Shown here piece after piece: positions 12,938 to 25,614 of a stretch of DNA of 64,000 nucleotides. The stretch spans positions 2,924,501 through 2,988,500 of the forward strand of contig JAKJHU010000067.1 in assembly GCA_022316685.1 (NCBI GenBank). Direction: 5' to 3'. This DNA comes from Progne subis subis (Eukaryota > Chordata > Aves > Passeriformes > Hirundinidae). How positions within the stretch are numbered: the stretch's first letter is position 1; each line of letters starts with the position of its first letter. Under the pieces are notes generated by a model that saw nothing but the letters and a program-made list of their open reading frames with translations, made no database searches and was not told the DNA's origin. The position numbers and the translations under genes were made by a program.

Positions 12938-13595
12938 TGTTGAGGGTTAAGTTCTCCTGTAGAATTTTTCCCCCCCATGAGTCGCTAGATTTTAAGTAGG
13001 GGTAGTTAAGCGGTGCTTAACCTGACAAAAGAAGTTGATCGCTTGGTTTTGGGGGAGGGAGGAGGCTCGCGGAGAGCTGAGGTGGGGACACACAGCTCTC
13101 AGTCTTCCGGGGAGCACGGATCGGGGACGGCTGGCTGGAGTCCACGGCTACCGGAGGAGTTTGGTCCTGGGAATTCTACCATCTGTTGGAGTGCCCAGGA
13201 ATTCGGAGTTTCTTCGCTGTCCTGCTGGATTTTGGGTCAACCCTGGTACAGCCGCTGCGGCTTCTCTGGCACTGCCCACCTTGCCTGCCGGGGCACCCCC
13301 TGCCTGCCTGCTGAGGACAATCCACCGCTTCCATCAGTGCCGGAGCTTTCCACCGTTTGCCCTCGGGGTTCTTTGGTTCTGTTTTACTGTTATTATAATT
13401 GCTGTTGTTGTTTGTCTGTCCTGTTATATTTACTAGTAAAGGACTGTTATTCCTTTTCCCCATAGCTCTGACCGAAAAGTTTTTCGTTTAATCTTCCAAA
13501 TTATAATAACACGGAGGGAAGAATTTAAATTCCTCATTTCCCTGGAAAGGCCTGTCTCTCCTTAGCAGACACCTGTCTTTTTTCAAACCGAGACA
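12938..13595 (+). mobile_element. Solo LTR, ERVL-like, copy 1
   Basis: A 658-bp element begins TGTTGAGG, ends AGACA, and is flanked by a perfect 5-bp direct repeat CCAGC (12933-12937 and 13596-13600). TG...CA ends and a target duplication are the signature of retroviral integration, and a 5-bp duplication is usual for class III (ERVL-type) elements. The same sequence recurs at 51496-52167. It is clearly richer in G+C and CpG than its surroundings. No internal gag, pol or env, primer-binding site or second LTR lies nearby, so it is a solo LTR left by LTR-LTR recombination. Strand follows the written TG-to-CA order; the true transcriptional sense is not proven. The family name is not assigned. 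Confidence 0.9.
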
Positions 13596-13600
13596 CCAGC
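13596..13600. repeat. Target-site duplication, right (CCAGC)
   Basis: Right member of the 5-bp duplication flanking the first LTR. Confidence 0.88.
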
Positions 13601-14555
13601 CTTTTCAAGATTACCTTAAAAAACGTACATGTCTTATTTTGCATGAATTAGACATAGGCTAACACTATTAATTTCAGTCACTGTGTTAATGATTATATCA
13701 TCTCCTTAATAAAGAACTACAGTCCCTTTCCACGACACAGTGAAACACATAGACAAAATGGTTATTTCTAAGTATTGTTAAAACTGGTCCTGTAGTTGTG
13801 AAGCTGCACTTAAGTGAATCCATGATTGGCAAATAGCAAAGAGAGCTCCAGGAGGCCATGCTGTGAAGAGGATTTCTTAATACCTCCCTTCTCTGATTAG
13901 TGCAAGAGGACATGAGTATTTTTACACTTTTGAAAAGGGGAAGGCACAAAATACCTAATGAAATATTAGTCTGCATGTTGGGATGAGGGGGAAGAAGTTA
14001 CACCCCTTGGGTTTGGTAGTGTAAATTCTACTGAATAGGACAGAGGAGTTGAAAATAGTGGAAATCAATGTATCTGTAAGGAACAGGTGTGGATCCTTTG
14101 AGCAGAGGTTCAAAAGTCCCCTGCCCTTCTGACTTGAAGGAAGGACAAACCAATGGCAGCACCCTTGCAGTGAAGCAGACATAAAGATGTAACTGGAGAA
14201 AAATATCACTTTCAAAAGGCATTCAATACAGTAAGGGCTTAACCATACTGGCAAGAAGAGTATGGATCTTTGGATGGCTTCAGCTTCATTAGACTGCCAG
14301 GAGCTGTAGATAATCACTGAGGTTGCAGGAACTACATACCCTCTACACTTTCACTCCTTCTAGCTGAATGTCAACAGTCATTGCCTGCTTACACATTCCT
14401 CCATCAGGCAGGAACCAACCAAATTAAAAAGTATTAATGATGTGCATACTTGCTCCACAACCCAACACTTTATAAGGCAAATTTCCTGATCATATGTCCA
14501 CCTTTCCTACAAGCCCTGGTCTTCACATAGACACCTGAATTCATAGGCCAGATGA
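13601..14555. other. Unique sequence, no gene seen
   Basis: Two overlapping minus-strand frames (13698-13976 and 13955-14317) carry no recognised domain or convincing splice sites, and are treated as chance. Confidence 0.55.
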
Positions 14556-14648
14556 ACGTCAGGTCCAACCCAAAAGAATGATTTCTTCTACGGCGATCCC
14601 AACACGCACCAGATGCGTTTGTCTGCAGGTCACTTTACGCAGTTTGAG
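14556..14648 (+). other. CpG-clustered, coding-like patch
   Basis: Six CpG dinucleotides fall in 83 bases (14557-14639), in a region where CpG is scarce. In the frame of 14577 the codons from AAT to GAG read NDFFYGDPNTHQMRLSAGHF and on to TQFE, with about 16 of 22 third positions G or C. That bias fits real coding sequence far better than the surrounding A+T-rich DNA. An in-frame stop lies just upstream (14553-14555) and an A run follows at 14649. It could be an exon, a short retrocopy remnant or a conserved noncoding element. The GHFTQ string recalls the SCP/CAP fold, but this is too short to assign. Confidence 0.35.
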
Positions 14649-15973
14649 GAAAAAAAAACACTGAGTTTTTGGTTTGTTTTTTTTTTTTTTTTTTCTCAAG
14701 AAGAGGTGAAAACTAGAACATGAAAGCCAGAACTACCCTGTTTTCATGTTATGGATCTTCCTTTCCAGATATTTAGTATTCATACAATAGTTCTGCAGCA
14801 TTACTGTACCCTTTTCCTTATCAAGTAAGGAACTTGAGATACCAGGCAGATCACGCGCACCTTACATAAGAAAGCAAAAGCTTCTTTTCAATGCACCTAG
14901 GATATTTTTAGTTTTTATTTTGTTCCTGCTAAGAGTTTCAATTGTGTTAGAGGTTCAGTGCTTCTACATATTTCAGAATTAGTAGTGAACTTCCATGGGG
15001 GGTGGGGGGAAGGTTATTTCAGTGTTTTCCTTGCATTTTAACTGTAAAGCATTTGTGATGAAATTGGTTAGTCTTCTCTTGTGTCTGCTTTTCCAGCTGA
15101 AATCTCTCAAGGTGCTTCCATGCCAAGTGTGATCTTTTGTAATGCATGACCTTTCCCAGCTTAACCTTATATCACTTTCCTTGTAGCTACTAAAACAGCA
15201 ATTTGGTTTCTTTTTTAAAGGCAAATGTAAATTTAAATTTTCACCCTAGAAGACAAGAGTGAAATCTGTTTTCTAAGGACAGTGCTTAATTTCTCATTAG
15301 ACAAAGACTGATTAAGTTCCAGCATCTGCTGATTTAAAGCTTGAAAATGAAAACCTGGGTAGCGTTTTTCCCCTCAGACTAAACAGAATTTTTGTTGACT
15401 GGATAATTAGCTATGGCTATTGTATCTGAAACTGGAATATCTGCCTGCAGCTGCAGCTGAAAACATTTTCTCTAAAATAGATTGATTCCAGAGTTAATTA
15501 TCTTGGATTCCAAACAAAACTAAATTAAATCTGGGCCTGCAGTATTTTCAGATGTATAAAATATCTTTTTTTATTATTATTATTTCTATAGTACACAGGC
15601 TCTGCATCAAATCATTCAAGAGAGAAAGGTGCAATCTTTCTTTGATCAAGTGTCAGGGTGGCCATTTCAAGTGACACAATGACACAGAACTTTATGGATA
15701 TTGTTCAGTGACTTAGTCAAAATAGCAATTACAAGAGCTTCTTAAAGAGAGTTACTCAAACATCAGGCTGTCTTCGTATCACTGTGCTGTGAATTTCCTG
15801 TCCTTGTCAGAGCCAGTACCTGTGAACCACATTCTGCTTCATGATGAGGTAGACTGTAGCTGATGTGCTGGTCTCAACCTCATAAAAACATGTTATTTGG
15901 ACAGCTGCATTGTGAAGACTGGAACTGTTGTTATGAATTGTAGCTTAGAAAGAGTGTCATGGGGAAAACAGAT

Positions 15974-16009
<36 letters not shown>

Positions 16010-16799
16010 TACAGTAGCCATTGTGGTTGTATGCTGCACTGCTAAATGAAAGAGAACATGAAGTGCAACACTAACTGGCAGACATCTACTTTGCTTAGGG
16101 CTAGTTTCCTTTAAGACAAATTTCATCTGGAGATGGTCAGTGGAAGCAGAACAAAACTGATCTGTGGAGCGGGCCAACACCTAGGCAGACAGACACAGAG
16201 TCCTGTGTCAAAGCCTGCCTTTGCACATGAGTTTAGCTGTACAGAGGTACGTCTTCTACTGCCTGTGTATGTCAATTCAAAGAGGAGAAAACCATAAGGT
16301 CTGACCCAATTTAAGCAGAATATAGTTGAGGAATTACCAAAATTTTTTATTATATTTGTGGATATGCAGTTAGAAACAATGCATACCATTTTACTCTTCC
16401 TTCAGCTTTGCTCCTTAGATAGAGCATCACAAGGAGACCCACAATTCCCCTACATTGAACTAGACTAATTGTACCTACAGGATAATGACTATGGTGAAAG
16501 GAGCCAGAGAAACTTTATATGTACTAATTTAGAGTTAGCTTTCAGATATAGCCAAGTACATTTCTATTGAAGGAAGGTCTTGGATTTATTTTGCAGACAA
16601 AGAAATTACAAGTAATGCTGTAGTAGGAAGGAGTTAAATAAACACTATGTATTGGATGGAAATAATTTTAAAAGAAGTATTTTATTAGCTAATTTAAAAA
16701 GAACACACTAATGACTGCTCTCTTGGTTCTGATAGCCATTTTTATTATACACATTTTTAGATTTCCTTTTTGATAAAAGTCAGAACACAAAGACACCTG
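14649..16799. other. Unique sequence with homopolymer tracts
   Basis: No gene is recognised. It holds an A run followed by a T run at about 14649-14695 and a 28-base A run at 15978-16005. Confidence 0.6.
15978..16005 (+). repeat. Run of 28 A
   Basis: No retroposon body could be recognised immediately upstream. It may be a plain expanded homopolymer or the tail of an unrecognised retrocopy. Confidence 0.9.
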
Positions 16800-17660
16800 T
16801 GTTTAGGCATCTATGTATAGGTTTTTGCAAGCAGTGAATATCTGGATTTTTTATCAAGGATCTTAAGCAACATATCCAGCACCAATGAAAAGCCATACTG
16901 GCTGGCCTCTGGCTACCACTACCTAAGGCTGAGAGTCTCCTCTGCTTCTCTTGTCACATTCACCAGTTTAAGATGAATGCTAGGATGTCTCTTAAATGGC
17001 ATTAACGTCTCAATTAAATTATCTAAATGTAGCATCAAACCTGACTTGATGTTCCTTGGTGTGATTTGAATCATCCTGGTGACAACTGAAGCCACACCTG
17101 GTTGAGAAGTATCAAGGAGTCTGGACACGCATCTTAGGGCACCTCACAACACATATTTGCCTATGTTTAGGCAAATAAGTCCCTCTTCTAAATCTTCTAG
17201 GTGTAGGCAACTAAACCAAGGCTCTTGTCAATACTGTTGATGAAGCCTGCATGGAACTGCCCACACATAGGCATCTAGTACTGTTTAACACATCCTGAGG
17301 TATCCCCACTATCCACATCGTCTCTTGCGTGTCCCAAGGTATGTCTGCAGCTGTAAGATTGTGCCTCAGAATCTCTATGGAATCCAGGATGACACCAGAT
17401 CCCCATGTTTAGACAAGTGAATAGAGCCCCAAAGAGCTATCACTCTCAGCCTAAAACAGATGTCTGGTGACAGGACAGCTGGCTCATTACCTAGGAAACA
17501 TTAATTGAACTGGACATGGCTGGGCTTCAATTGCCAAGAAAAGAGTCACCTTGTGCTACCTGCAATACCCAGCAGTACCCATGGCATATGCATGGGACTG
17601 GCCTGTTTGACCCAGCTAAACATACAGAAAATTTGCATGTGGACAGGTGCATCTAGGTGT
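16800..17660. repeat. Cluster of TAGGCA/TAGGTG motifs, possible old repeat
   Basis: Motifs such as TTTAGGCATCTATG (near 16802), TAGGTGTAGGCAACTA (17199), ATAGGCATCTAGTA (17267) and ATCTAGGTGTCTC (17652) recur with a 9-bp hairpin at 17154-17177. The stretch is less A+T-rich than its flanks. Similar strings, roughly TTAGGCACCTAA, occur in a widespread old repeat of turtles, crocodilians and birds. Membership is an inference from motif resemblance only. Confidence 0.3.
17154..17177. repeat. Hairpin, 9-bp perfect arms
   Basis: TATTTGCCT pairs with AGGCAAATA across the 6-base loop ATGTTT. It sits inside the TAGGCA motif cluster. Confidence 0.65.
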
Positions 17661-17891
17661 CTCAAGTTACAAACTCTATCCTGCTCTGTACAGTACTTAA
17701 TATTGAACATTTTAAAATATATAAAGTATAAAGCTAAATAATTTGAATCACAATATTAATGAATTTGAATTATAAGCAAAACAAAACCTGTTTGTTTTTC
17801 ATTACACAAACAGGTGGAGAAATCTTAATATAACTAAAATTTCTCCAGATCTGAAATAAATCTTAAATCACCTTCTTTAGTAAGAGGCAGG

Positions 17892-17910
17892 CTTTTGTGG
17901 GTTTTTTGGT

Positions 17911-17942
<32 letters not shown>

Positions 17943-17990
17943 GGGTTTTTTGTTGTTGTTGGTGGTGGTGGTGGTGGTTTTTTTTTTTCC
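17892..17990 (+). repeat. G/T-rich low-complexity tract
   Basis: TTTTG units, TTG units and five GGT units in a row make up almost 100 bases. The minus-strand frame through it gives a P/T/K-rich peptide and is not a gene. Confidence 0.9.
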
Positions 17991-20900
17991 TGTACACAGC
18001 TGCACTTTATGATTGCAATCAATTGCAGTCTTTCTAAAGTAATTTCTAAATCACTATAGGATGAACATCAAAAGTCAGCCTTGCAATGGCACATAGTGAA
18101 TAAACAGTAATTCAAGTGAAACTCTGCTTAGAAGACTGAGTTTTAAAATATGTGTGCATGATAACAAAGTGACAATATTAATTCAGCTTTGCATTGTGGT
18201 ATTGCAATATGCTGGTATCATGCATGTAGTCTTGTGAAACAAGTACGTCAGATAGTAAAATGAATATTCATTTAAGTTTTTGTCATTTCAAAAATTGTTT
18301 GTTTTTACAACTTACGTCATGGTGATTCAAATGGTTTTTTAACATTTGATCATTCAGTGCCTAGGATTAAAGTCTCATTAAACAGCTGGAATTTCCTGTC
18401 TGAGAAAAAGATAATTTTTAAAAAAACCCCATATATTTTACACTCCAGCAGTTGCATAATACATGAACAATAAATTTAAAAAGAAAAAAAAAAAAATTAA
18501 CTTCATCAAGGAATTTTTTCCCATGGCTTTATAGATACCAACATAAATAAATTACTCTGCATGAGCTTCTTCTCACATTTCAAAAAAACCTATTAATAAT
18601 GCTGGTATATTGTCACTGCATTAACTCTCCAGAGACACCAGAGCGGGTAAGCATTCAGTACAAAACTCTGTGTGTTTGAAATAATACTAAAGATACTTAA
18701 TAGGCATTAGATAATTTTACAGAAAAGCAGTATGGTTTTTGTAGCAAACTTCATTAGTACGAAGGTGGATGCATACACTTGATTTCCATGAGTCTATTCC
18801 TACCACTCTCATCTTTGAAGTCTATATAAACATAAAAAACTAAAATTAATATTGTCTCTGACATTTTGAAAACTGTGACAAAACATTTCTTCACCTCTTC
18901 TTGCTATCAAAGCTGCTAAAGAAAACCCATGGATTTTCAACAACAGACATGCAATTAAACATTCTTCAACATATTTCAACATGTTTTAAGGAAACATCTT
19001 AGTTTTCCTTGCTGGGCATAGCAATCTTCCTTCAGAATCAGAGTTACAGGGTAAATTTACTTCTTGCAAGATTGTGCAAGAAATATTTTCAATGTGTTTT
19101 AATATGATTTACTCTTGCTTCTGTGAAGAGAACATTTACATAGTTCCAAAACACAACTGTTAATAGGTTTGATCCAAACATGCTATGGTAGGATTCAGGA
19201 GATGCATATGATACCACATGATTCTTCTGACAAGGTGAATTCACTTAAGCTTCAGATTACAATTCTCAGTGCTGACCCTAGTTCTACTATTTAAGGACTT
19301 TTCCTAAGAATACTTTACCAATCTTTACTTCTTTAAGGAGAATATCAAAGTGTTTCTATCAAATTCACAACCTTCATTTTTATTAGCCCACATTTCTTGG
19401 ATTTCTGCCAGATCCAGTAAGAATCTGATAATCATTTTCCTAAAACTTCTTTCCCTGGCAACATTATATTATCAATATTTTCAACAGTAAGAACAGAGTA
19501 CATATGATTTTTTTTTTCTATTTATAAGGAAGTCTTATGGCTACCTTATGCCATTACTTGAATGTAAAACAATGTAAAGAAAGAAGTATGTAAATTCACA
19601 GAACTCAGAATGCAAATGAGAAGCCAAAATAATGTGCTTAACATTTTCTAAGTTTTTGCCTGACCTTTTATTAATCATTCCCTATCATTTGTTAGATTTC
19701 ATTATATTCAGCATCAGACAGAAAATGTTTTATTAATGACATATCCAGGTGCTATTCTTGATTTGAGATATTCAAGCAATTTTTATAGGTTTTCTGAATA
19801 TTCAACAAAGTATGCAGTGCACAAGAGCTTTGAATTCACAAGGAAGTACTGAAATTCGTATCGAGGGAGCCACACACCTTGTTTCTAAAGCAGTGGGAAA
19901 TCCATTTCTTTTTCCATTATATTTCCAGATAATTCTCAATATTTGATATTATGTTTGTCCTTTTATCCACCACTGAATTTCCAAGGAAAGGCTCCCTCAC
20001 CATCTGGCATTCTTTCCTCATATCTCTGAGGAAGGCAATGTTTGCAGTCTCTCATCTTCTGATTTTCCCTTCCTAACCAGCAACCATTTTTGGTATGAAA
20101 TAATAGTGCTTCTGGGGAAGATGAAATGGAAAAAGAACACCAGATGAGGAATGGCTAATGAATATGGCTCAGAAAATGTCTTAGAAACAAAATAAATGAT
20201 CTGGGAGGCAGAAAAATGAGGCTCCCATTGGCTTTTTTTTTTTATTATCTTCTTCTGGGGAAGATCATTCTCTTCTGATTTATAACTCCCTGCTTTCATT
20301 GGAACATCTCTGTGGCAGAATTAGAATAGTGTGAAAGAGCCTTGTAAATTAAAAACCTTGAGTTCAACACACTGATAAATACTGCAATAAAGTTAATGTT
20401 TGTTCCATTTCTGGTTCTACTGTAGAAAAGTATAATTATGTCCATTGGCCTTATAATTTCTGGTTTTCATCATTCAATTTATTTTGTTTACATCAAAAAA
20501 ACATAACTAACATTGTTACCAGAAAAGCAGCTTGAAAGTATTTGGATTTGCATAAGTAATTGTTGGGTCTTTCAGTATCAAGACCTGAGGATTTTAAAAC
20601 AACCTATCACCAAAATGGTCCTGCTAAATTACTGACCATTTCAATCATTAATCACCTTGATATTAAAACAGGAAGCCCTCTATAAAGAGAGACATTTCAC
20701 ACCTCTCAGGGTGATTGTTTCAAGATTACATTACTCTAATGCACCTCATACTTTTATGAACATGAAAAATATGATAAAAAAGATGGGCATTTCATTTCCA
20801 AATGAGCATTCCTAATGTACCACATTCCTCAAAAAGAAGAAAGAGTTCAAAGTGTTGTATGAAAGGCAAAAGAGTGTGACTGGAAATATTAGTCAGGTAG

Positions 20901-22442
20901 GATTTAATGACCTGAGCAGAAAAGGAGAGAATGTAAGGCATAATATGGAGGAAACATCTAGAATAAAACCTGATAAGAGCAAAAATTGCAGTCAGTACCA
21001 GCTCCAGCAGTAGTAAGAAATCTTCAGCTTAACATCTAATTAGAGTAAATCTAAAGAGTACAATGAATGCTGTGCCATGAAGACATACCTGAGCTGACAA
21101 ATTAGTTTGTTTAATGGAAGCAATACTGTTGAATTACCTTCACTCAAGCTAATAAACCTCATTATTCTGTAGAAGTTGTTTGTCCCAGGGGAATACTGCA
21201 AAAATGCAGTTAGATATAAGGCAGTGCTAACACTTCTGTCTAAACAGTCAGGGCAACAGGACAAGAGAAAAAGCATGAATGAGACAACCTGGAGGCCAAG
21301 GCACTGTTATTTCTTTTGATAGAATCAACAGTTTAAGATGGTTTTGGAAAATATGGCCCCAGTAATAACCAGTGCAGAGGATAAGAGGGGTTTTAGTACT
21401 GCAGGTGCACTACAGAGTGCCTCATTTTACTGTATAATAGCAGTCATATACAAAATTTTATTTCCTTAGATGTTCTCTCGCACTAAATTCACAGTTTAGT
21501 GGGGGTTTTCCAGCACTCCTAATTGGCCTAATGTTATTTCTCTTATTAAAGGCAGATTGACATGGAAGTTCTTTACCTCAGCCATTTCAAAGTCATTAAT
21601 ACTTTAATTCTCCATCTCATTTATTAATGGATCTACTTTAGACTGGTACCACTTCTTTCCTGATACATTTACACAAGTATACCTCCTTCTCCTGCCACAA
21701 CCTCATTAAGGATGAAATAGTGCAGTTTGATTACAGACAGTAATAAGGGGTACTTTTAAGCTTACAGCCACTTTGTAAGTTAAGTTTATACTGTTAGTCA
21801 AGCATAAGTGTGTTCAAATTCAGACATGTCATTGTTAATGACTGAGAGCTAGCTCAGTCTTAGGTTTTGAGTATATTCAAGAACACCCCAAAAAGAAAGT
21901 TTCAGACACCTCATGGTATAATCAACCGTCTTTTCCATCAATTTTTTGGACATGGTGAGAATGGAGGAGCTTTGTTTAGCAACTGGCATTTCCAAAGAAT
22001 AATGTTACATAGTGATTTGATCTAGTTAGTATCTATAACACTCCTGTACAGGTATCTTGTTTTTCATAGGCCAGTGAATTTCAGACAGTTGGTATTTGCT
22101 AAGAGAGAAGGAGATAACTCTTATTTCATTGAGATTCAAGGGCTGGGATCTTGCCAGAGTCTACAAAATTCCTATTCTCTTTGCTGCTGTTTAAATACAT
22201 AAACCTCTATCATAACACCTTTTCCTTTGTGACCATATTTATTACTACAGGAATTATCTGACCTCCACAGCTTTTAGCAGCTCCTCTGCTGGTTGGCCTC
22301 AAGTTCAAGAACCCATTTAGGACAGAATCCAATCTACTTCTACTCCAGTTAGGCCTCTTCCAAGGCATTCCTTCCTGCTCTTTCTTAAACAAGACTCTGT
22401 CTTTGAGATTCTCCATTTTTTGGGGTTTTTTTCTCACAGGTC
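17991..22442. other. A+T-rich unique sequence, no gene seen
   Basis: No repeat family, RNA gene or exon is recognised in about 4.4 kb. Frames at 20018-20299 and 21040-21276 (minus) have no supporting features. Confidence 0.6.
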
Positions 22443-22535
22443 TGGAATATGATATGATATGATATATGATATGTTATGATGTAATATAATGATATAATAA
22501 AATATAATAAATATAATTTAATATAATATAATGTC
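22443..22535. repeat. ATGAT/ATAAT imperfect microsatellite
   Basis: GATAT units grade into ATAAT and ATATA units, ending before the unique sequence at about 22536. Confidence 0.85.
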
Positions 22536-24738
22536 TTTGATATTTAACCTTCTGGAAATGAATGGAGTTTTTTGTAGTCTTACTAGTGGTTCAGGAAAAA
22601 AAAAAAAAAGGAAACCCTATAAGAGCCCCATAAAAAATATTGAATAGGAAAAATGTTGAGTTGGAATATACTTCTGAGTTTCTTCTTGCCTAATCTTCCA
22701 CTCACAGCAGTACTGTTGCCAGCATGAGACAAGTCAGCCATGGTTTTTTCTTGTCTCTTGTCTGTGGTCCCTCTGGAATTTTCTCACAGATCAGAAAATT
22801 ATTTTCTGTTTTACCATTAAAATCAGATAGAAATGGGAGCCAACAACCATTTAAAACCTGATCTTCTGCTGGTGTATAAATTATAATGCACCTTTTATTG
22901 TAGTAATACTTTATATTTTGACAGCACTTTCATGGTTACAATACAAAACTTTCAGGCAGAAGTCCTAACAAGGTCAATATGAAAAGTAGGCCAGTTCCCA
23001 TAAAAGTTTAGTTATCCCAAAGTTATGTATCAAAGTACCATAAGTTATATATCTGTAACTTACAGGCAATTCACCCTTCCAGTGGAATTTACTTAGGCTC
23101 TCTATACAAAAGAGGTAGATACCACAATGAAAGATCTAAAGGAGTCAGTACCCTCTGAAGTTAGCAAATGACAATCAGCATGCTCAGCATGCAGTACCCT
23201 GAAGTCAGAAATGACTCAAGGCTTAATCAGAGTAGAAAGGTGCCTAAGGCACCTGTCTGCTTGAGGGGTAAGGGAAAAGGATTCACAGGCACAGCCTAGC
23301 TGCCTGCATGTTTTGTCTCACTATGTCTGCATACTTCTTTACTCCTGTCTTCCACTGGAGAAAGGGGATGGTGAATCTGGTCATCTATTATCGCAGGACA
23401 GTCACCTAAAAACAGTAAGCAAGATTCTGACTTTCAAACACCTTGATTGTTTTTGTTTTGTTTCTTAGTGGCTAGTCTATATGACTTTTGGGCTGTGACA
23501 GATTTTAATCCCTTGTGAGATTTTAATCCCTCTTTATGTTTTAAGAAATATTTTTCCAAAAATCAATCTATAAAGCATCACATCAGCATTTCTTCTATAC
23601 TTACACATAAGCATGCTTCCATTAAATTATCACTTATAGTTCAGCTAGTATTTCTTCTAACTGTGTTTTTGGCTTGATATGGGTAAATATGTATATATTT
23701 TCATATGAGAAAATATTATGTGTATGGAATTTTGGTCTGAAATGTAAAAATCTTGAGAGGGTTTTCTTTGGTTTTTTTTTTGTTTTTTTGTTTGTTTTAA
23801 TAAATGCATTCGACTTGCACGAGGTGGGAAAGTGTAATGTTTTTAGAGAACAATGCAAAACCAAATACACTCAGTGCTCAACAACAGAGCCATGTAAAGT
23901 TCTAGTCAATCAGTATCGAGCTCTGGCTTTTCTTCATAAGGAGGTGATTACAGTGAAAGAATATAAGCTTCTTATCCTAATGAACAAAATTATGTCACCC
24001 CACCTGAATCCCTGCTAGGTCCTTTTCAATGAACACAAAATCTCACCTTACTTGTGGATCCTTAATTGCACACACCTATTTCTGGCTCCAAATTAGCAAC
24101 AACAGCAAAAAGCCACATCTGCAAGCCTCTCATAAAGGTAGAACCTTCATAGATCATTCAGCTGACAACAATTAATCCTGATTAAAATCAGTGTAAAAAA
24201 AGCTGTCAGGTTCCCCTGTGAACTCTGATTTTCAAGTGTCTGTGACTCATTCAATTTTTTAAGATAAATGTAATTTACATAATGGCAAAAGCTGGAGTCA
24301 AATTTGTTGAGTTATTTTGGTTTGTTTGTTTTATGAGATGCAATATTTATTATAAGGAACTTGGATTTTTGTCTTTCTTTAGTTTCATAAGAATAGTTAA
24401 AAATCAGAGAATGAGGATGTGGTTTGTATCAAGGGAATTCACCAACTCTCCCCCAAACTTCTTTGATTTTAATGAGTCTGAAAGAAGTCATTATAGATTT
24501 TAAGTCAAGTGTTAAACATTTAAATTTGAAAAAGGCATATAAGTATTTTATGGTTGGCTTTAAAAAGTGACTGTTATCACAGCTTGTATGAAGAAAGGCT
24601 CTGGCACTCAGATCAATGGGCAAGCCATTTATCCTCTGTCTTCATGACAGAGGAAGAAACAGTCCTGTAAAAGAGCAATCTGGAAGAAGACTGCTAAGAG
24701 TCAGCAGGAGTATCTGAACAAAGATATGTGCCTTTTAC
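22536..24738. other. Unique sequence, no gene seen
   Basis: No gene is recognised. A 13-base A run lies near 22596 and a short T/G low-complexity tract at about 23759-23800. A small palindrome AGGTGCC-TAA-GGCACCT near 23239 resembles the motif cluster at 17 kb. Confidence 0.55.
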
Positions 24739-25010
24739 AGAGTCACAGAATTAACTAGGTTGGAAAAGACCTTTAAGATCATCTAGTCCAACCTATGACC
24801 TAACCTAACACCATCTCAACTAAACCATGGCAGTGAGTGCCAACCCCCGATTTTTTTAAACACTTCCAGGGACAATGACTCCACCACCTCCCTGGCAGAT
24901 GATTCCAGTGCCCAATCACTCTTTCAGTGAAAATTTTTTCCTAATGTCTAGCCAAAGCTTCCCCTGGCATAGCTTAAGACTGTGTCCTCTTGTCTGTAGT
25001 CACCTCTTGG
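24739..25010 (-). mobile_element. CR1 LINE 3' end fragment
   Basis: Read on the minus strand this is the familiar avian CR1 3' untranslated region. On the plus strand it starts with AGAGTCACAGAATTAACTAG, continues through GGTTGGAAAAGACC, ATCTAGTCCAACC, the CCACCACCTCCCTGG segment and GTGTCCTCTTGTCTG. It is 5'-truncated, as most CR1 copies are: similarity fades at about 25000. No target-site duplication is evident, which is usual for CR1. Confidence 0.92.
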
Positions 25011-25614
25011 TCAAACCTAAGACACAGTGCAGGTCCTGAAGAGACCAGAGGAAACCTATGTCAGACAGGAATTCAGAAGTACAGATGTGGCAATTTCCAT
25101 GGAGAATGCCTTAATATCTTCATAGAAAACATAGCAAAACAAACTCTCTTCCTTTAAAATGTTCCCAAAGGAGGTAAGACCACATGCCTACAATATAATA
25201 CTCCAGTAGCAAGATTTCCTGCACAGTGAACAGAAGACAGACTTGTTTGGAGAGCTCAAACCTCACAAAGTGTTTTTCTTTCATATCTGCTGGAGCCAGG
25301 CTGAGAACAGAGAATTGGCAGGAATATCAGTTCCTCCCCTTCTGTTTATTACATGTGCCTTCACAAAGGGTTGTCTGGGATCACTGAATGTTAGCCTGTG
25401 CAAATGGGTGGGAAGAAAAGTGCCTTTGGAGAACTGTTCTCAAAAACACTCCCAGCTCAACAAGACCAACAGCACTGAGGGCTGCTTCAACATAGGGGTT
25501 GAAGCACCAAATCAACAATCAAGATATAATATCATCATTGAGCATAATCAATCTGAGCCTCTCTCCATATAGAAATTGTACAGGACTCCAACCCATTGTG
25601 AAACCAAGCCACCA
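25011..25614. other. Unique sequence, no gene seen
   Basis: The 109-codon plus-strand frame (25243-25572) has no recognised domain. It runs toward the tandem duplication at 25615 and is treated as chance. Confidence 0.5.

Noticed and set aside
13955..14317. 120-codon minus-strand open frame
   Set aside because: No domain, no splice sites of quality and unremarkable codon use; length is within chance for this base composition.
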